In this document: in pieces, positions 1 through 6,790 of the stretch | How positions within the stretch are numbered: the stretch's first letter is position 1 | Layout: every line of letters begins with the position of its first letter | Source of the DNA: Actinomycetota bacterium | Lineage (GTDB): Bacteria; Actinomycetota; Acidimicrobiia; Acidimicrobiales; CADCTF01 | Reading direction: 5' to 3' | Length of the DNA: 20,381 nt | Assembly: GCA_019348305.1 (NCBI GenBank) | Contig: JAHWJQ010000011.1 | Span: 1 to 20,381 of the forward strand | Notes under the pieces: model-generated | The model's input: the letters and a program-made list of their open reading frames with translations, nothing else | What the model was told of the DNA's origin: nothing | The model's database searches: none | Made by a program: the position numbers and the translations under genes

Positions 1-718
1 CGTTCCACCACAGGAAGCCGACGCACCCGCCCGTGAGCGCTATGGCCATGAGCGCGGTGTCGAGCGCCTGGGGCACGGCGTAGATGTCGAAGTGGCGCAA
101 CTGCCAGAAGCCGATGATGGCGAAGGCCGACAGCGCGAACGTGGCGGAGCCGGCGGCCAGGCCGTCGAGACCGTCCGCCAGGTTGACCGAGTTGCAGGTG
201 GCGATGATGAGCAGCACCGCCCAGATCACCCACAGCCAACTCGGCATGGCTGTCGCCGACAGGGCATCCCAACGGGTGAAGGACAGGTTGGTCTTGACGT
301 GGGCGTAACGCAGGGCGATCAGGCAGAACAGCCCGGCTGCCGCGATCTCTCCGCCGATGCGGGCCTTCTTGCTCAGGCCGGTGCTCCGCTCCTGGCGGAC
401 CTTTCGCCAGTCGTCGCTCAAGCCGATGGCTGCACAGGCGACGACCGTCACCAGGATGGCGAGGCCGCCCCAGGTGAAGATCTGACCGGGCTGGCCCGGT
501 CGGGTGGGCAGGTGGCCGGCGACGTAGCCCGCCACCGCCCCGCCCACGATCGCCACTCCTCCCATGGTCGGCGTGCCCGCCTTGACGAAGTGGCCCTGCG
601 GGCCGTCCTCGCGGATGGGCTGGCCGATCCCGTTCGCCTGCAGCCAGCGGATGAGGATGGGGGTGCCCACCAGTGACACGATGATGGAGACGGCCCCGGC
701 CAGAAGGAGGGCGATCAT
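1..718 (-). CDS. mraY: Phospho-N-acetylmuramoyl-pentapeptide-transferase MraY, N-terminal part (cut by window edge)
   Basis: MraY transfers phospho-MurNAc-pentapeptide to undecaprenyl phosphate to make lipid I, at the inner face of the membrane. I translated 239 codons from ATG at 718 down to base 1; the frame is open and the 3' part lies outside the window. Visible family marks are the start MIALLLAGAVSIIVSLVGTP (first membrane helix), GHFVKAGTPTMGGVAI, the acidic motif SDDWRK near residue 100, and NSVNLADGLDGLA near residue 190, which holds the conserved catalytic/Mg-binding aspartates. Several hydrophobic helices separate these motifs. The ATG overlaps the murE stop as ATGA, so the two genes are probably translationally coupled. 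Identity is secure; only the 3' end is unknown. Confidence 0.96.
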   Translation of the reverse strand, partial: MIALLLAGAVSIIVSLVGTPILIRWLQANGIGQPIREDGPQGHFVKAGTPTMGGVAIVGGAVAGYVAGHLPTRPGQPGQIFTWGGLAILVTVVACAAIGLSDDWRKVRQERSTGLSKKARIGGEIAAAGLFCLIALRYAHVKTNLSFTRWDALSATAMPSWLWVIWAVLLIIATCNSVNLADGLDGLAAGSATFALSAFAIIGFWQLRHFDIYAVPQALDTALMAIALTGGCVGFLWWN

Positions 719-2121
719 GCCGGCGCCCGCTGACCCAGCAGTTCCCGCGCCACCACCCGGTCGTCGAACGGCACCACCTGGTCGCCGGTGATCTGCACCG
801 TCTCGTGGCCCTTGCCGGCGATCACCACCACGTCGCCGCGGCCAGCCCGTTCGAGAGCCAGGGCGATGGCCGCTCGACGGTCGGGCTCGACGACAACAGG
901 AGCACCGCCGCCAGCCCCTTGGCACACTTGTTCGATGATGGCCAGTGGGTCCTCCGAGCGTGGATTGTCGGAGGTCACCACCACCAGGTCGGCGCCCTGG
1001 CACGCGACCCGGCCCATGGGGGCTCGCTTCGAGGGGTCGCGGTCACCACCGCACCCGAACACGACGATCACCCGGCCGGCGTCGCCGCTGGCCCGACGAG
1101 CCGATGCGAGCGTCCGCTCCAGAGCCCGCGGGGTGTGGGCGTAGTCGACGACGACCCTGAAGTCCTGGCCAGCCTCCACCGGCTCGGCCCGCCCGGCCAG
1201 GACCGGTAGCGCGGCCAGCCCCCGGGCCACCGCGTCGGGCTCGAGACCGAGGGCGCGGGCGCAGGTGGCGGCGGCGAGGGCGTTCTCGACGTTGTGCGCA
1301 CCGTCGAGGGGCAGGACGACGTCGACGCCGTCCCAGCCGAAGCGGGACCAACCCACCCCGAGCTCAAGGTCGTCGACGTCCTGGATGGAGAAAGGGTGCA
1401 TGGGAATGGCGGCATCCTGGAGGAGGCGGCGGCCGTGTTCGTCGTCGGCGTTGACCACCCCGAGGGCGGCGCGTTCCGGCCGGAACAGGGTCGCCTTGGC
1501 CTGGAAGTAGGCCTCCATGGTGCCGTGGTCGTCCAGGTGCTCGGGCGCCAGGTTGGTGAAGATGGCGGCCGCGAAGTGCACAGCGTCGACTCGGCGCTGC
1601 ACCAGCCCCACCGATGACACCTCGACCGCGGCGGCCAGCCGGCCCTCGGCCAGGAAAGCGGCCAGCGATGCCTGGAGCACTGGCGCTTCCGGGGTGGTGC
1701 GGGCACCGGTGGTGGTGCCGATGACGCCCGTCGGGCGGCCCGCGGCCTCGAAGATGGCCTGCAGGAGCATCGTCGTGGTGGTCTTGCCGTTGGTCCCGGT
1801 GACGCCCACCACCGTGAGCTCCCGAGAAGGGTTCCCGTGAAGGGTGGCAGCCACGGGGGCCATGGCCGCCCTGGCGTCGTCGACCACCACCTGGGTCACG
1901 CCGAGGGGAAGCAGCCGTTCGGCCAGGAGGGCCACCGCGCCCCGCTCGACCGCCGCGGGGGCGAAGTCGTGGCCGTCGCGGCGGGTCCCCCGCAGGCAAC
2001 AGAACAGCGATCCGGGACCGGCCTCGGTGGAGTCGAAGCAGACGTCGACGACCTCGGTCGCCGAGGGGTCGCCACGGGTGCGCAGCACGGGCACGCCGGC
2101 AAGCAGGCGGTCGAGTCGCAA
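715..2121 (-). CDS. murE: UDP-N-acetylmuramyl-tripeptide synthetase MurE (meso-diaminopimelate type), compact
   Basis: MurE is a cytoplasmic ATP-dependent ligase that adds the third residue of the peptidoglycan stem peptide. The 468-residue product shows the Mur-ligase P-loop GVTGTNGKTT (106-115), TTPEAP (142-147), the carbamylated-lysine region YFQAKATLF (K209), VDYAHTP (325-331), FGCGGDRD, DNPR (385-388), which marks meso-DAP as substrate, and GKGHE (436-440). The start is TTG at 2121; MRLDRLLAGVPVL fits the family N-terminus, so a non-ATG start is preferred over internal GTGs. It lies 16 bp after ftsI and overlaps mraY by 4 bp. Oddities: the usual SSH before the substrate loop is SSV (169-171), and the stretch between IGT and TTPEAP is only about five residues, much shorter than usual. 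No murF follows. MurE identity is strong; full substrate range is inferred. Confidence 0.93.
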   Translation of the reverse strand: MRLDRLLAGVPVLRTRGDPSATEVVDVCFDSTEAGPGSLFCCLRGTRRDGHDFAPAAVERGAVALLAERLLPLGVTQVVVDDARAAMAPVAATLHGNPSRELTVVGVTGTNGKTTTTMLLQAIFEAAGRPTGVIGTTTGARTTPEAPVLQASLAAFLAEGRLAAAVEVSSVGLVQRRVDAVHFAAAIFTNLAPEHLDDHGTMEAYFQAKATLFRPERAALGVVNADDEHGRRLLQDAAIPMHPFSIQDVDDLELGVGWSRFGWDGVDVVLPLDGAHNVENALAAATCARALGLEPDAVARGLAALPVLAGRAEPVEAGQDFRVVVDYAHTPRALERTLASARRASGDAGRVIVVFGCGGDRDPSKRAPMGRVACQGADLVVVTSDNPRSEDPLAIIEQVCQGAGGGAPVVVEPDRRAAIALALERAGRGDVVVIAGKGHETVQITGDQVVPFDDRVVARELLGQRAPA

Positions 2122-2137
2122 CGGCGAGGCGCGTCCT

Positions 2138-3946
2138 CTACGGAGACGGAACAGGGGCGGATGCTGACCCGCCGCCAGCGAGGTTAGCGGCGCCAGAGGT
2201 GGATTCCGGCGACACCGGCGGCGGCGGGATGCGGAACTGGCGCAGGCCGTAGCGCGTCACCTCCGCGAACACCGGCGCGGCAACGAGTCCCCCATAGATC
2301 GGCGTCGGCTCGTCGAGCATGACCACGGCGGTCAGTGCCGGCCGCTCAGCAGGGACGAAGCCGGCGAAGGAGGACACGTAGGCGCCCTCCTTGTAACCGC
2401 GGACACCGTCGAGGGGCTTGCGGGCGGTTCCGGTCTTGCCGGCCACGGTGTAGCCGTCGATGGCGGCGTTGATGCCGGTCCCCCTGCGCACCACCTCGCT
2501 CATCATCTCCGTCACCTCGGCGGCCGTCTCCGGCGAGATCACTCGGCGGCGTGCGCTGGTGGGGGTGGGTTTGGAGCGGCCCTGGGCGTCCACCGTGGCC
2601 TTGACCAGCTTCGGCGCCACGTACTCTCCGCCGTTGGCCACGGTGTTGTAGGCGGCCAGGGTCTGCATGGCGGTCACGGCGATGCCCTGGCCGATGGGGA
2701 TGGTGCCGATCGAAGTGCCCGACCATTTGTCGGGATCGAGCATGAGCCCCCGGCTCTCACCCGGGAACCGCAGGCCGCTGCGCTCACCGAAGCCGAAATC
2801 CCGCAGGTACTTGTCGATGCGGTGCTTGCCAAGCTTCTGGCCGATCATGATCGAGCCGACATTGGACGACTCGGCCATGATGTCGGTGACCGACCACCGG
2901 ACCGTCGGGTGGGGGTCGTGCTCCTTGAAGACGTGGTCCGCCACCTTGATCGTTCCCGGCACCGCCAGCCGCTCTTCGGCGCCGACGACGCCCTCCTCCA
3001 ATGCCGCGGCGATCGTGATGAGCTTGTTGACCGATCCCGGCTCATAGACGTTCGTCACCGCGAGGTTCTTGGGGGCGGGGATCGGCGGGCCCTTGCGGTT
3101 GGGGTTGGCCACGAGGTTGGCCAGCGCCAGCACCTCGCCAGTGTGGCTCTCCATGACGATGGCGATGCCGCCCTCGGCGGTGGAGCTCACGATCTGGGCG
3201 GCCAGGGCCCGTTCGGTCTCGAATTGCAGCGACCGGTCGAGGGTGAGCACCAGGTCGTCACCGGGTACCGCCGGAGTCCGCTGGCGGACGCCGTCGTAGG
3301 GGGTGCCGGCCGGCGTCTGCTCCACCACCTGGCTACCGGCCCGGCCGGCCAGGACCTTCTCGAACTGCAGCTCGAGGCCCGACAGGCCGTCGTTGTCGGT
3401 GCCCACCCGTCCCAGTACCGGAGCGGCCAGGTCCCCCGCCGGGGTGAAGCGCTTCGGCTCGGGGACGAGGTGGATGCCGGGGAGCCGCAGGGCCTCGACC
3501 TGGTCGGCCACGGGGTCGGCCACGGTGCGAGCCAGATAGACGAAGGCGGCGTCGCGGCTGAGCCGGTCCTGGAGCGCCGCGGCGTCGACGCCCAGCACGG
3601 GCGCCAGCGCGGCGGCCTGGGCAGCGGGATCAGTGACCTGTCGGGGGTTGGCCCAGACCGTGGCCTGACGGACCGAGAGAGCGAGTTCCCGGCCGTTGCG
3701 ATCGAAGATTGCCCCCCGAGCGGCCGGAAGCTCCATTCGCTTCATGAGCTGGCGCTCGCCGAAAGCCCGGTACTGCTCGGGCGGGGTGACCTGTAGGAAG
3801 ACGAGCCGGCCAGCGAGCGCGCAGAAGGCCACCAGGCTCACCACCAGAAGGGCCACCAGGCGGTGGCGGCTGGAGGGGGACGCGCCGGGGTAGGTGCCGG
3901 CGCGCGGGCGCGGCCGACGGCCCGTCTGGGTGGCGACGGTGGCCAT
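2138..3946 (-). CDS. ftsI: Septal peptidoglycan transpeptidase FtsI / PBP3 (class B penicillin-binding protein)
   Basis: FtsI cross-links peptidoglycan at the division septum with FtsW, and is anchored in the membrane with its catalytic domain outside. The 602-residue product has a basic cytoplasmic tail, one membrane helix (about 30-51), a PBP dimerisation domain (about 70-220, including ARGAIFDRNG), and a transpeptidase domain with all three active-site motifs: SVNK (S305, K308; nucleophile serine), SSN (360-362) and KTG (504-506). The SxxK box reads SVNK in place of the common STxK. The C-terminus is a Pro/Ser-rich tail after FRIPPPP. The start ATG at 3946 shares one base with the ftsL stop (TGATG), so re-initiation is likely. 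Position between ftsL and murE is the classical dcw order and separates it from other class B PBPs. Confidence 0.95.
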   Translation of the reverse strand: MATVATQTGRRPRPRAGTYPGASPSSRHRLVALLVVSLVAFCALAGRLVFLQVTPPEQYRAFGERQLMKRMELPAARGAIFDRNGRELALSVRQATVWANPRQVTDPAAQAAALAPVLGVDAAALQDRLSRDAAFVYLARTVADPVADQVEALRLPGIHLVPEPKRFTPAGDLAAPVLGRVGTDNDGLSGLELQFEKVLAGRAGSQVVEQTPAGTPYDGVRQRTPAVPGDDLVLTLDRSLQFETERALAAQIVSSTAEGGIAIVMESHTGEVLALANLVANPNRKGPPIPAPKNLAVTNVYEPGSVNKLITIAAALEEGVVGAEERLAVPGTIKVADHVFKEHDPHPTVRWSVTDIMAESSNVGSIMIGQKLGKHRIDKYLRDFGFGERSGLRFPGESRGLMLDPDKWSGTSIGTIPIGQGIAVTAMQTLAAYNTVANGGEYVAPKLVKATVDAQGRSKPTPTSARRRVISPETAAEVTEMMSEVVRRGTGINAAIDGYTVAGKTGTARKPLDGVRGYKEGAYVSSFAGFVPAERPALTAVVMLDEPTPIYGGLVAAPVFAEVTRYGLRQFRIPPPPVSPESTSGAANLAGGGSASAPVPSP

Positions 3947-4458
3947 CAGCCTTCGGCCAGATGCGGTTTCACCGTGGACCAGCCCTCGGCCGTGGAGCTC
4001 CCGGCTTCCGGTCTGGCCGTTCGCGCCAAGGCCTGGGTACCGGCCGTTGCCGCCGATCCCGCCGGTGCGGCCGCGTCACCGGCCTGTTCGGGCGCCGGCG
4101 TCAGGTACACGACCTTTGGCGGGGTGATCATCCCGAGCCGCTGTTGGGCATCAGCCACGATCCGGCGGGGGGACTCGAGTTCGGCCACCTGGAGGCGGAG
4201 GCGGTCGTATTCGGCCTGCTGCGACACGGACCGGCCCCGGAGCTGGTCGAGGCGGAACTGGTTCTGCGTCAACACCACATGGGCCACGACCACACCGAAG
4301 AGGCACAGTGCGCCAGCCACGGTGGCGGCCATGGCGAGGCGGCGTACCCGCCGGCGGCGGGCTGCGTCGGCCAGCCGCTCGGCCCGCACGACCTCCAGCT
4401 GCGCCTTGGCGACCGGCCGGGCCGTCGGCTGTCGCGGAGCGCGGACGGGCGCCGTCAC
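3946..4458 (-). CDS. ftsL: FtsL-like septum protein
   Basis: This is a bitopic division protein of the FtsL/FtsB class, expected to form a coiled-coil complex that activates FtsWI. The sequence diverges quickly in this family, so the call rests on topology and location. The frame is open from 4638, but I place the start at GTG 4458, which overlaps the rsmH stop as GTGA and gives 170 residues, near family size; the upstream extension would lie wholly within rsmH. The product has a basic N-terminal tail with RRRRVRR (about 34-40), a single membrane helix (about 41-63), a heptad-like coiled coil (about 65-97, NQFRLDQLRGR onward), then SPRRIVADAQQRLGM, a common FtsL ending of the coil, and an Ala/Pro-rich periplasmic tail. 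Confidence 0.85.
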   Translation of the reverse strand: MTAPVRAPRQPTARPVAKAQLEVVRAERLADAARRRRVRRLAMAATVAGALCLFGVVVAHVVLTQNQFRLDQLRGRSVSQQAEYDRLRLQVAELESPRRIVADAQQRLGMITPPKVVYLTPAPEQAGDAAAPAGSAATAGTQALARTARPEAGSSTAEGWSTVKPHLAEG

Positions 4459-5393
4459 GACGGCAGCTTCTCCAGCACGCGGAGTCTTGCGCTCTCCGCC
4501 CGCCGGTTGCGGGCCACCTCTTGGGTGCTGGGCTTGGAAGCGCCGCGGCGAACTCGTCGCCCGACGGGGGTGGCCCCGCAGCCGCAGGGAAGCCCGGGGG
4601 GGCAGACGCAGCCGCCCGACTCTGCTGCCAGGAAGCACTCCTTGACGATGCGGTCCTCGCCCGAGTGGTAGGAGATCACCACCAGCCGGCCGGCGGGAGC
4701 CAGGCGGGCGATGGCGGCCTCGAGCGCCACCGGGAGCACGTCGAGCTCGGCGTTCACCTCGATCCGCAGGGCCTGGAAGACGCGCTTGGCGGGATGGCCC
4801 CCGGTGCGACGAGCGGGGGCAGGTATGGCGGCGCGGACCACGTCGACCAGCTGGCCGGTGGTGGCGATCGGGCGAGCGGCGACGATGGCCCGGGCGATGC
4901 GCCGCGCGAAGCGCTCCTCGCCGTTCTGGGCGAAGAGTCGCGCCAGCGCCTGCTCGTCGTAGGCGTTGACGATGTCAGCAGCCGTGCGGGCCTCCCGGCG
5001 GTCCATCCGCATGTCGAGGGGGGCGTCGCTGCGGTAGCTGAAGCCTCTGTCCGGGCGGTCGAACTGGGGGGAGCTGACGCCGAGGTCGAAGACTGCCGCC
5101 GATAGCTGCTCCACGCCCAGCTCGTCCAAGACCTCGTCCAGCTGGTCGAACCTCGCCCTGAGCAGCACCACCCGATCCCCGAAGTCGGCGAGGTTCTCAG
5201 CTGCGGCAACGAGGGCGTCCTCGTCCCTGTCCAGGCCCACCAGGACCAGATGCGGCCAAGCCTCCAGGACGGCACGGGCGTGGCCTCCCCCACCCACCGT
5301 GGCGTCGAGAACAGTGCCGGCCGGCGCCGTCTCCAGCGCGGAGACGACCTCGGCCAGCATCACCGGCCCGTGCTGGTATGGCGCCTGGCTCAT
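4455..5393 (-). CDS. rsmH: 16S rRNA (cytosine-N4)-methyltransferase RsmH (MraW)
   Basis: RsmH methylates N4 of C1402 in 16S rRNA in the ribosomal P site, using S-adenosylmethionine. The 312-residue product begins MSQAPYQHGPVML (family HxPVM), and shows the SAM-binding VLDATVGGGGHA (28-39), DLGVSSPQFDRPDRGFSYR, PLDMRMD, GEERFARRIARAI, HPAKRVFQALRIEVNAEL and ISYHSGEDRIVK. A Cys-rich insert, CVCPPGLPCGCG, precedes the C-terminus, as in many homologues. The frame stays open upstream across mraZ, but homology and the G-run (5400-5405) six bases before ATG 5393 fix the start. It is the second dcw gene, 125 bp after mraZ, and overlaps ftsL by four bases. Confidence 0.96.
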   Translation of the reverse strand: MSQAPYQHGPVMLAEVVSALETAPAGTVLDATVGGGGHARAVLEAWPHLVLVGLDRDEDALVAAAENLADFGDRVVLLRARFDQLDEVLDELGVEQLSAAVFDLGVSSPQFDRPDRGFSYRSDAPLDMRMDRREARTAADIVNAYDEQALARLFAQNGEERFARRIARAIVAARPIATTGQLVDVVRAAIPAPARRTGGHPAKRVFQALRIEVNAELDVLPVALEAAIARLAPAGRLVVISYHSGEDRIVKECFLAAESGGCVCPPGLPCGCGATPVGRRVRRGASKPSTQEVARNRRAESARLRVLEKLPS

Positions 5394-5518
5394 CCGCAGC
5401 CCCCCGACCTGACGGTCGCCGTCGGGATTTCTCCCCGATCGGACTCGGCGGAAGTGGGCGGAGTGGGGTTCTTCCACCGTGCCGGCCGAGGGGCTGCGCA
5501 TGCTCCAGGCATGCCCAC
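5394..5518. other. mraZ-rsmH spacer with small inverted repeats
   Basis: This 125-bp gap contains no convincing ORF. Read on the minus strand it holds GCATGC twice, five bases apart (5498-5503 and 5509-5514), just after the mraZ stop. It also holds TCGGG and CCCGA arms 7 bases apart, and GACGG and CCGTC arms 3 bases apart, close before the rsmH ribosome-binding site. These could form weak leader hairpins that modulate rsmH translation, but none looks like a true terminator. Function is not shown. Confidence 0.4.
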
Positions 5519-5929
5519 CTATGCGTCTGCCAGCTGCCGCTCCGTCGGCAGCACTCTTTCCTCCCACACTCTTGGGCTCCAGATCTCCACGCGTCCGATC
5601 GCCCCCATGATCAGCACCTCCGACTCGAGCTGGGCCCACGCCCGCAGGTATGCGGGGATGGCCATGCGCCCCGAGCGGTCGACCTCGACCTCCGTCGAGC
5701 CCTGGGCCCAGACCCGGGCCAGGTTGCGCTGGTCCCGCCCCTGCACCGACGCCTCCTGCATGGCCTCGAGCTGGCGGTCGTACTCCTCTGGGGTCCAGAG
5801 GGCGAGGCACCCGTCGTGGTACTGGCTGAGAAAGCCGCCGCGCTCGAAGGGAGCGCGGAACTTGACCGGAAGGATGATGCGCCCCTTGGCGTCGAGCGAG
5901 TGCTCGTACCTCCCGATGAATCGCGCCAC
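5519..5929 (-). CDS. mraZ: Transcriptional regulator MraZ
   Basis: MraZ is a ring-forming DNA-binding protein with two AbrB-like swapped-hairpin units; it represses its own dcw operon. The 136-residue product has the first unit GRYEHSLDAKGRIILPVKFR (about 6-25) and the second EVEVDRSGRMAIPAYLR (about 80-96), each with the conserved DxxGR core. The start is GTG at 5929, as N-terminal residues align with the family from there; no strong Shine-Dalgarno is visible. It is the first gene of the operon and has an array of probable MraZ boxes 72-115 bp upstream. Length is slightly under the usual 140-150. Identity is secure. Confidence 0.95.
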   Translation of the reverse strand: MARFIGRYEHSLDAKGRIILPVKFRAPFERGGFLSQYHDGCLALWTPEEYDRQLEAMQEASVQGRDQRNLARVWAQGSTEVEVDRSGRMAIPAYLRAWAQLESEVLIMGAIGRVEIWSPRVWEERVLPTERQLADA

Positions 5930-6000
5930 CGCTCGACTGCTTTCTCGCTCGCCGTGTCTGCACCGGTCTCCCTCGACGCCAGCGGAGCCCCCTCAGGTCT

Positions 6001-6044
6001 CCCCTTCGCGCCACTTGTCGCCACCCTACGCCCCTTCCCTCCAC
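6001..6044 (-). promoter_or_regulatory. Probable MraZ operator: five 10-bp-spaced G(T/G)GG boxes
   Basis: On the minus strand GTGG or GGGG occurs at exact 10-bp steps: 6044-6041 GTGG, 6034-6031 GGGG, 6024-6021 GTGG, 6014-6011 GTGG, 6004-6001 GGGG. MraZ of other bacteria binds direct TGGG-type repeats with about one helical turn between them, upstream of mraZ. The repeats overlap the promoter predicted at 6023-6051, so bound MraZ would block RNA polymerase. Periodicity is seen directly; function is inferred. Confidence 0.7.
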
Positions 6045-6051
6045 CGGTCAA
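6023..6051 (-). promoter_or_regulatory. Probable dcw operon promoter (upstream of mraZ)
   Basis: On the minus strand TTGACC (6051-6046) is followed after exactly 17 bases by TAGGGT (6028-6023), a good match to -35 and -10 elements of housekeeping sigma factors in GC-rich actinobacteria. Transcription would start near 6016, leaving a leader of about 87 bases before the mraZ GTG. The promoter is embedded in the MraZ box array. Confidence 0.6.
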
Positions 6052-6060
6052 CCACTAGGA

Positions 6061-6076
6061 AGGGCCAATTGGCCCT
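6061..6076. promoter_or_regulatory. Perfect 16-bp palindrome, possible operator of the transporter gene
   Basis: AGGGCCAATTGGCCCT is a perfect palindrome without spacer, lying between the divergent mraZ and transporter promoters. It ends 10 bp before the -10-like element of the plus-strand gene (6087-6092), so it occupies the -35 region. This suits a dimeric repressor or metal-responsive regulator. No regulator gene is adjacent. Confidence 0.5.
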
Positions 6077-6086
6077 GAGCCGGCGG

Positions 6087-6092
6087 TAACTT
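6087..6092 (+). promoter_or_regulatory. -10-like element for the CDF-type transporter (leaderless start)
   Basis: TAACTT fits TANNNT and ends 5 bases before GTG 6098, a spacing that would put the transcript start at or next to the start codon. No Shine-Dalgarno is visible before the GTG. Confidence 0.45.
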
Positions 6093-6097
6093 GGAAC

Positions 6098-6772
6098 GTG
6101 GCTGACCTCGTGGGCTACGCAGGCAACCAACCCGCGCCCGCGACGAGCAGGTTGGAATCCCGAGGCGCAGCGGTCCGCCGTGTGCGGCGGCTCAACGTCG
6201 CCACCATCGCCTGGAACGGGGTGGAGGGAGTGGTCGCGGTGGCCGCCGGCGTGGCCGCCGGATCCGTGAGCCTCGTGGGCTTCGGGGCAGATTCGGCCAT
6301 CGAGGTGTCGGCCGCGCTGATCCTGGCATGGCGGCTCCGCCAGGAGGGCGGCGACGACTGCACGCAGCCTGCCGATGCCCGCGCCACCAAGGCCATCGCC
6401 ATCAGCTTCGCCATCCTCGCCGCGTACGTCGGCTTCAAGGCGTTCGGCGACCTGTCGTCCGGGGCCGAGCCCGACGCCAGCATCCCAGGGCTCGTCCTGG
6501 CCACCTTGTCGCTGGTCGTCATGCCCTTCCTGGCCCGGGCCAAGCGTCGGCTGGCCCCGGTGCTCGGTTCTGCGGCTGCCGTCGCCGACGCCAAGCAGAC
6601 GAACCTGTGCGCACTGCTGTCGGGCATCGTGCTCGCCGGCGTCGGAGCCAACGCCCTGTTGGGCTGGTGGTGGGCCGACCCCGTTGCCGGCCTGGGCATC
6701 GCCGTGGTGGCCGCCACCGAAGCCGTTCGGACCTGGCGTTCGGAGTCACTGGCCGACACCTGCTGCGGGTAG
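6098..6772 (+). CDS. Cation diffusion facilitator-like transporter, membrane domain only
   Basis: This is probably a membrane exporter of a divalent cation. The 224-residue product has about six hydrophobic segments: about 38-60, 64-80, 97-118, 128-146, 170-190 and 193-210. The segment GFGADSAIEV (D65, E69) sits where CDF proteins have the acidic/His metal site of TM2. The TM5 equivalent reads ADAKQTNLCALLS (D164, Q167, C171), so the canonical HxxxD is replaced. The cytoplasmic C-terminal domain of full CDF proteins (normally near 300 residues) is missing, and the protein ends in CCG. Start is GTG 6098, chosen from the -10-like TAACTT just upstream; RRLNVATIAWNG could also be near the true N-terminus. 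It diverges from mraZ and has a palindrome in its promoter. The substrate is unknown. Confidence 0.75.
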   Translation: MADLVGYAGNQPAPATSRLESRGAAVRRVRRLNVATIAWNGVEGVVAVAAGVAAGSVSLVGFGADSAIEVSAALILAWRLRQEGGDDCTQPADARATKAIAISFAILAAYVGFKAFGDLSSGAEPDASIPGLVLATLSLVVMPFLARAKRRLAPVLGSAAAVADAKQTNLCALLSGIVLAGVGANALLGWWWADPVAGLGIAVVAATEAVRTWRSESLADTCCG

Positions 6773-6778
6773 CCCCCC

Positions 6779-6784
6779 TAGCCT
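6779..6784 (+). promoter_or_regulatory. -10-like element for the ABC-F gene (leaderless start)
   Basis: TAGCCT lies at -12 to -7 relative to GTG 6791 and no Shine-Dalgarno is present, matching the leaderless pattern seen elsewhere in the window. It overlaps the end of the transporter gene's trailer. Confidence 0.5.
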
Positions 6785-6790
6785 CTCGTC

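Noticed and set aside
3946..4638. Longer FtsL start at 4638
   Set aside because: The extra 60 residues lie inside rsmH and are basic and low in complexity; the GTG at 4458 overlaps the rsmH stop and fits family size.
4455..6044. 529-residue minus-strand ORF covering rsmH and the mraZ region
   Set aside because: Only the part from ATG 5393 is RsmH; upstream codons overlap mraZ in another frame and have Arg/Pro-rich shadow composition.
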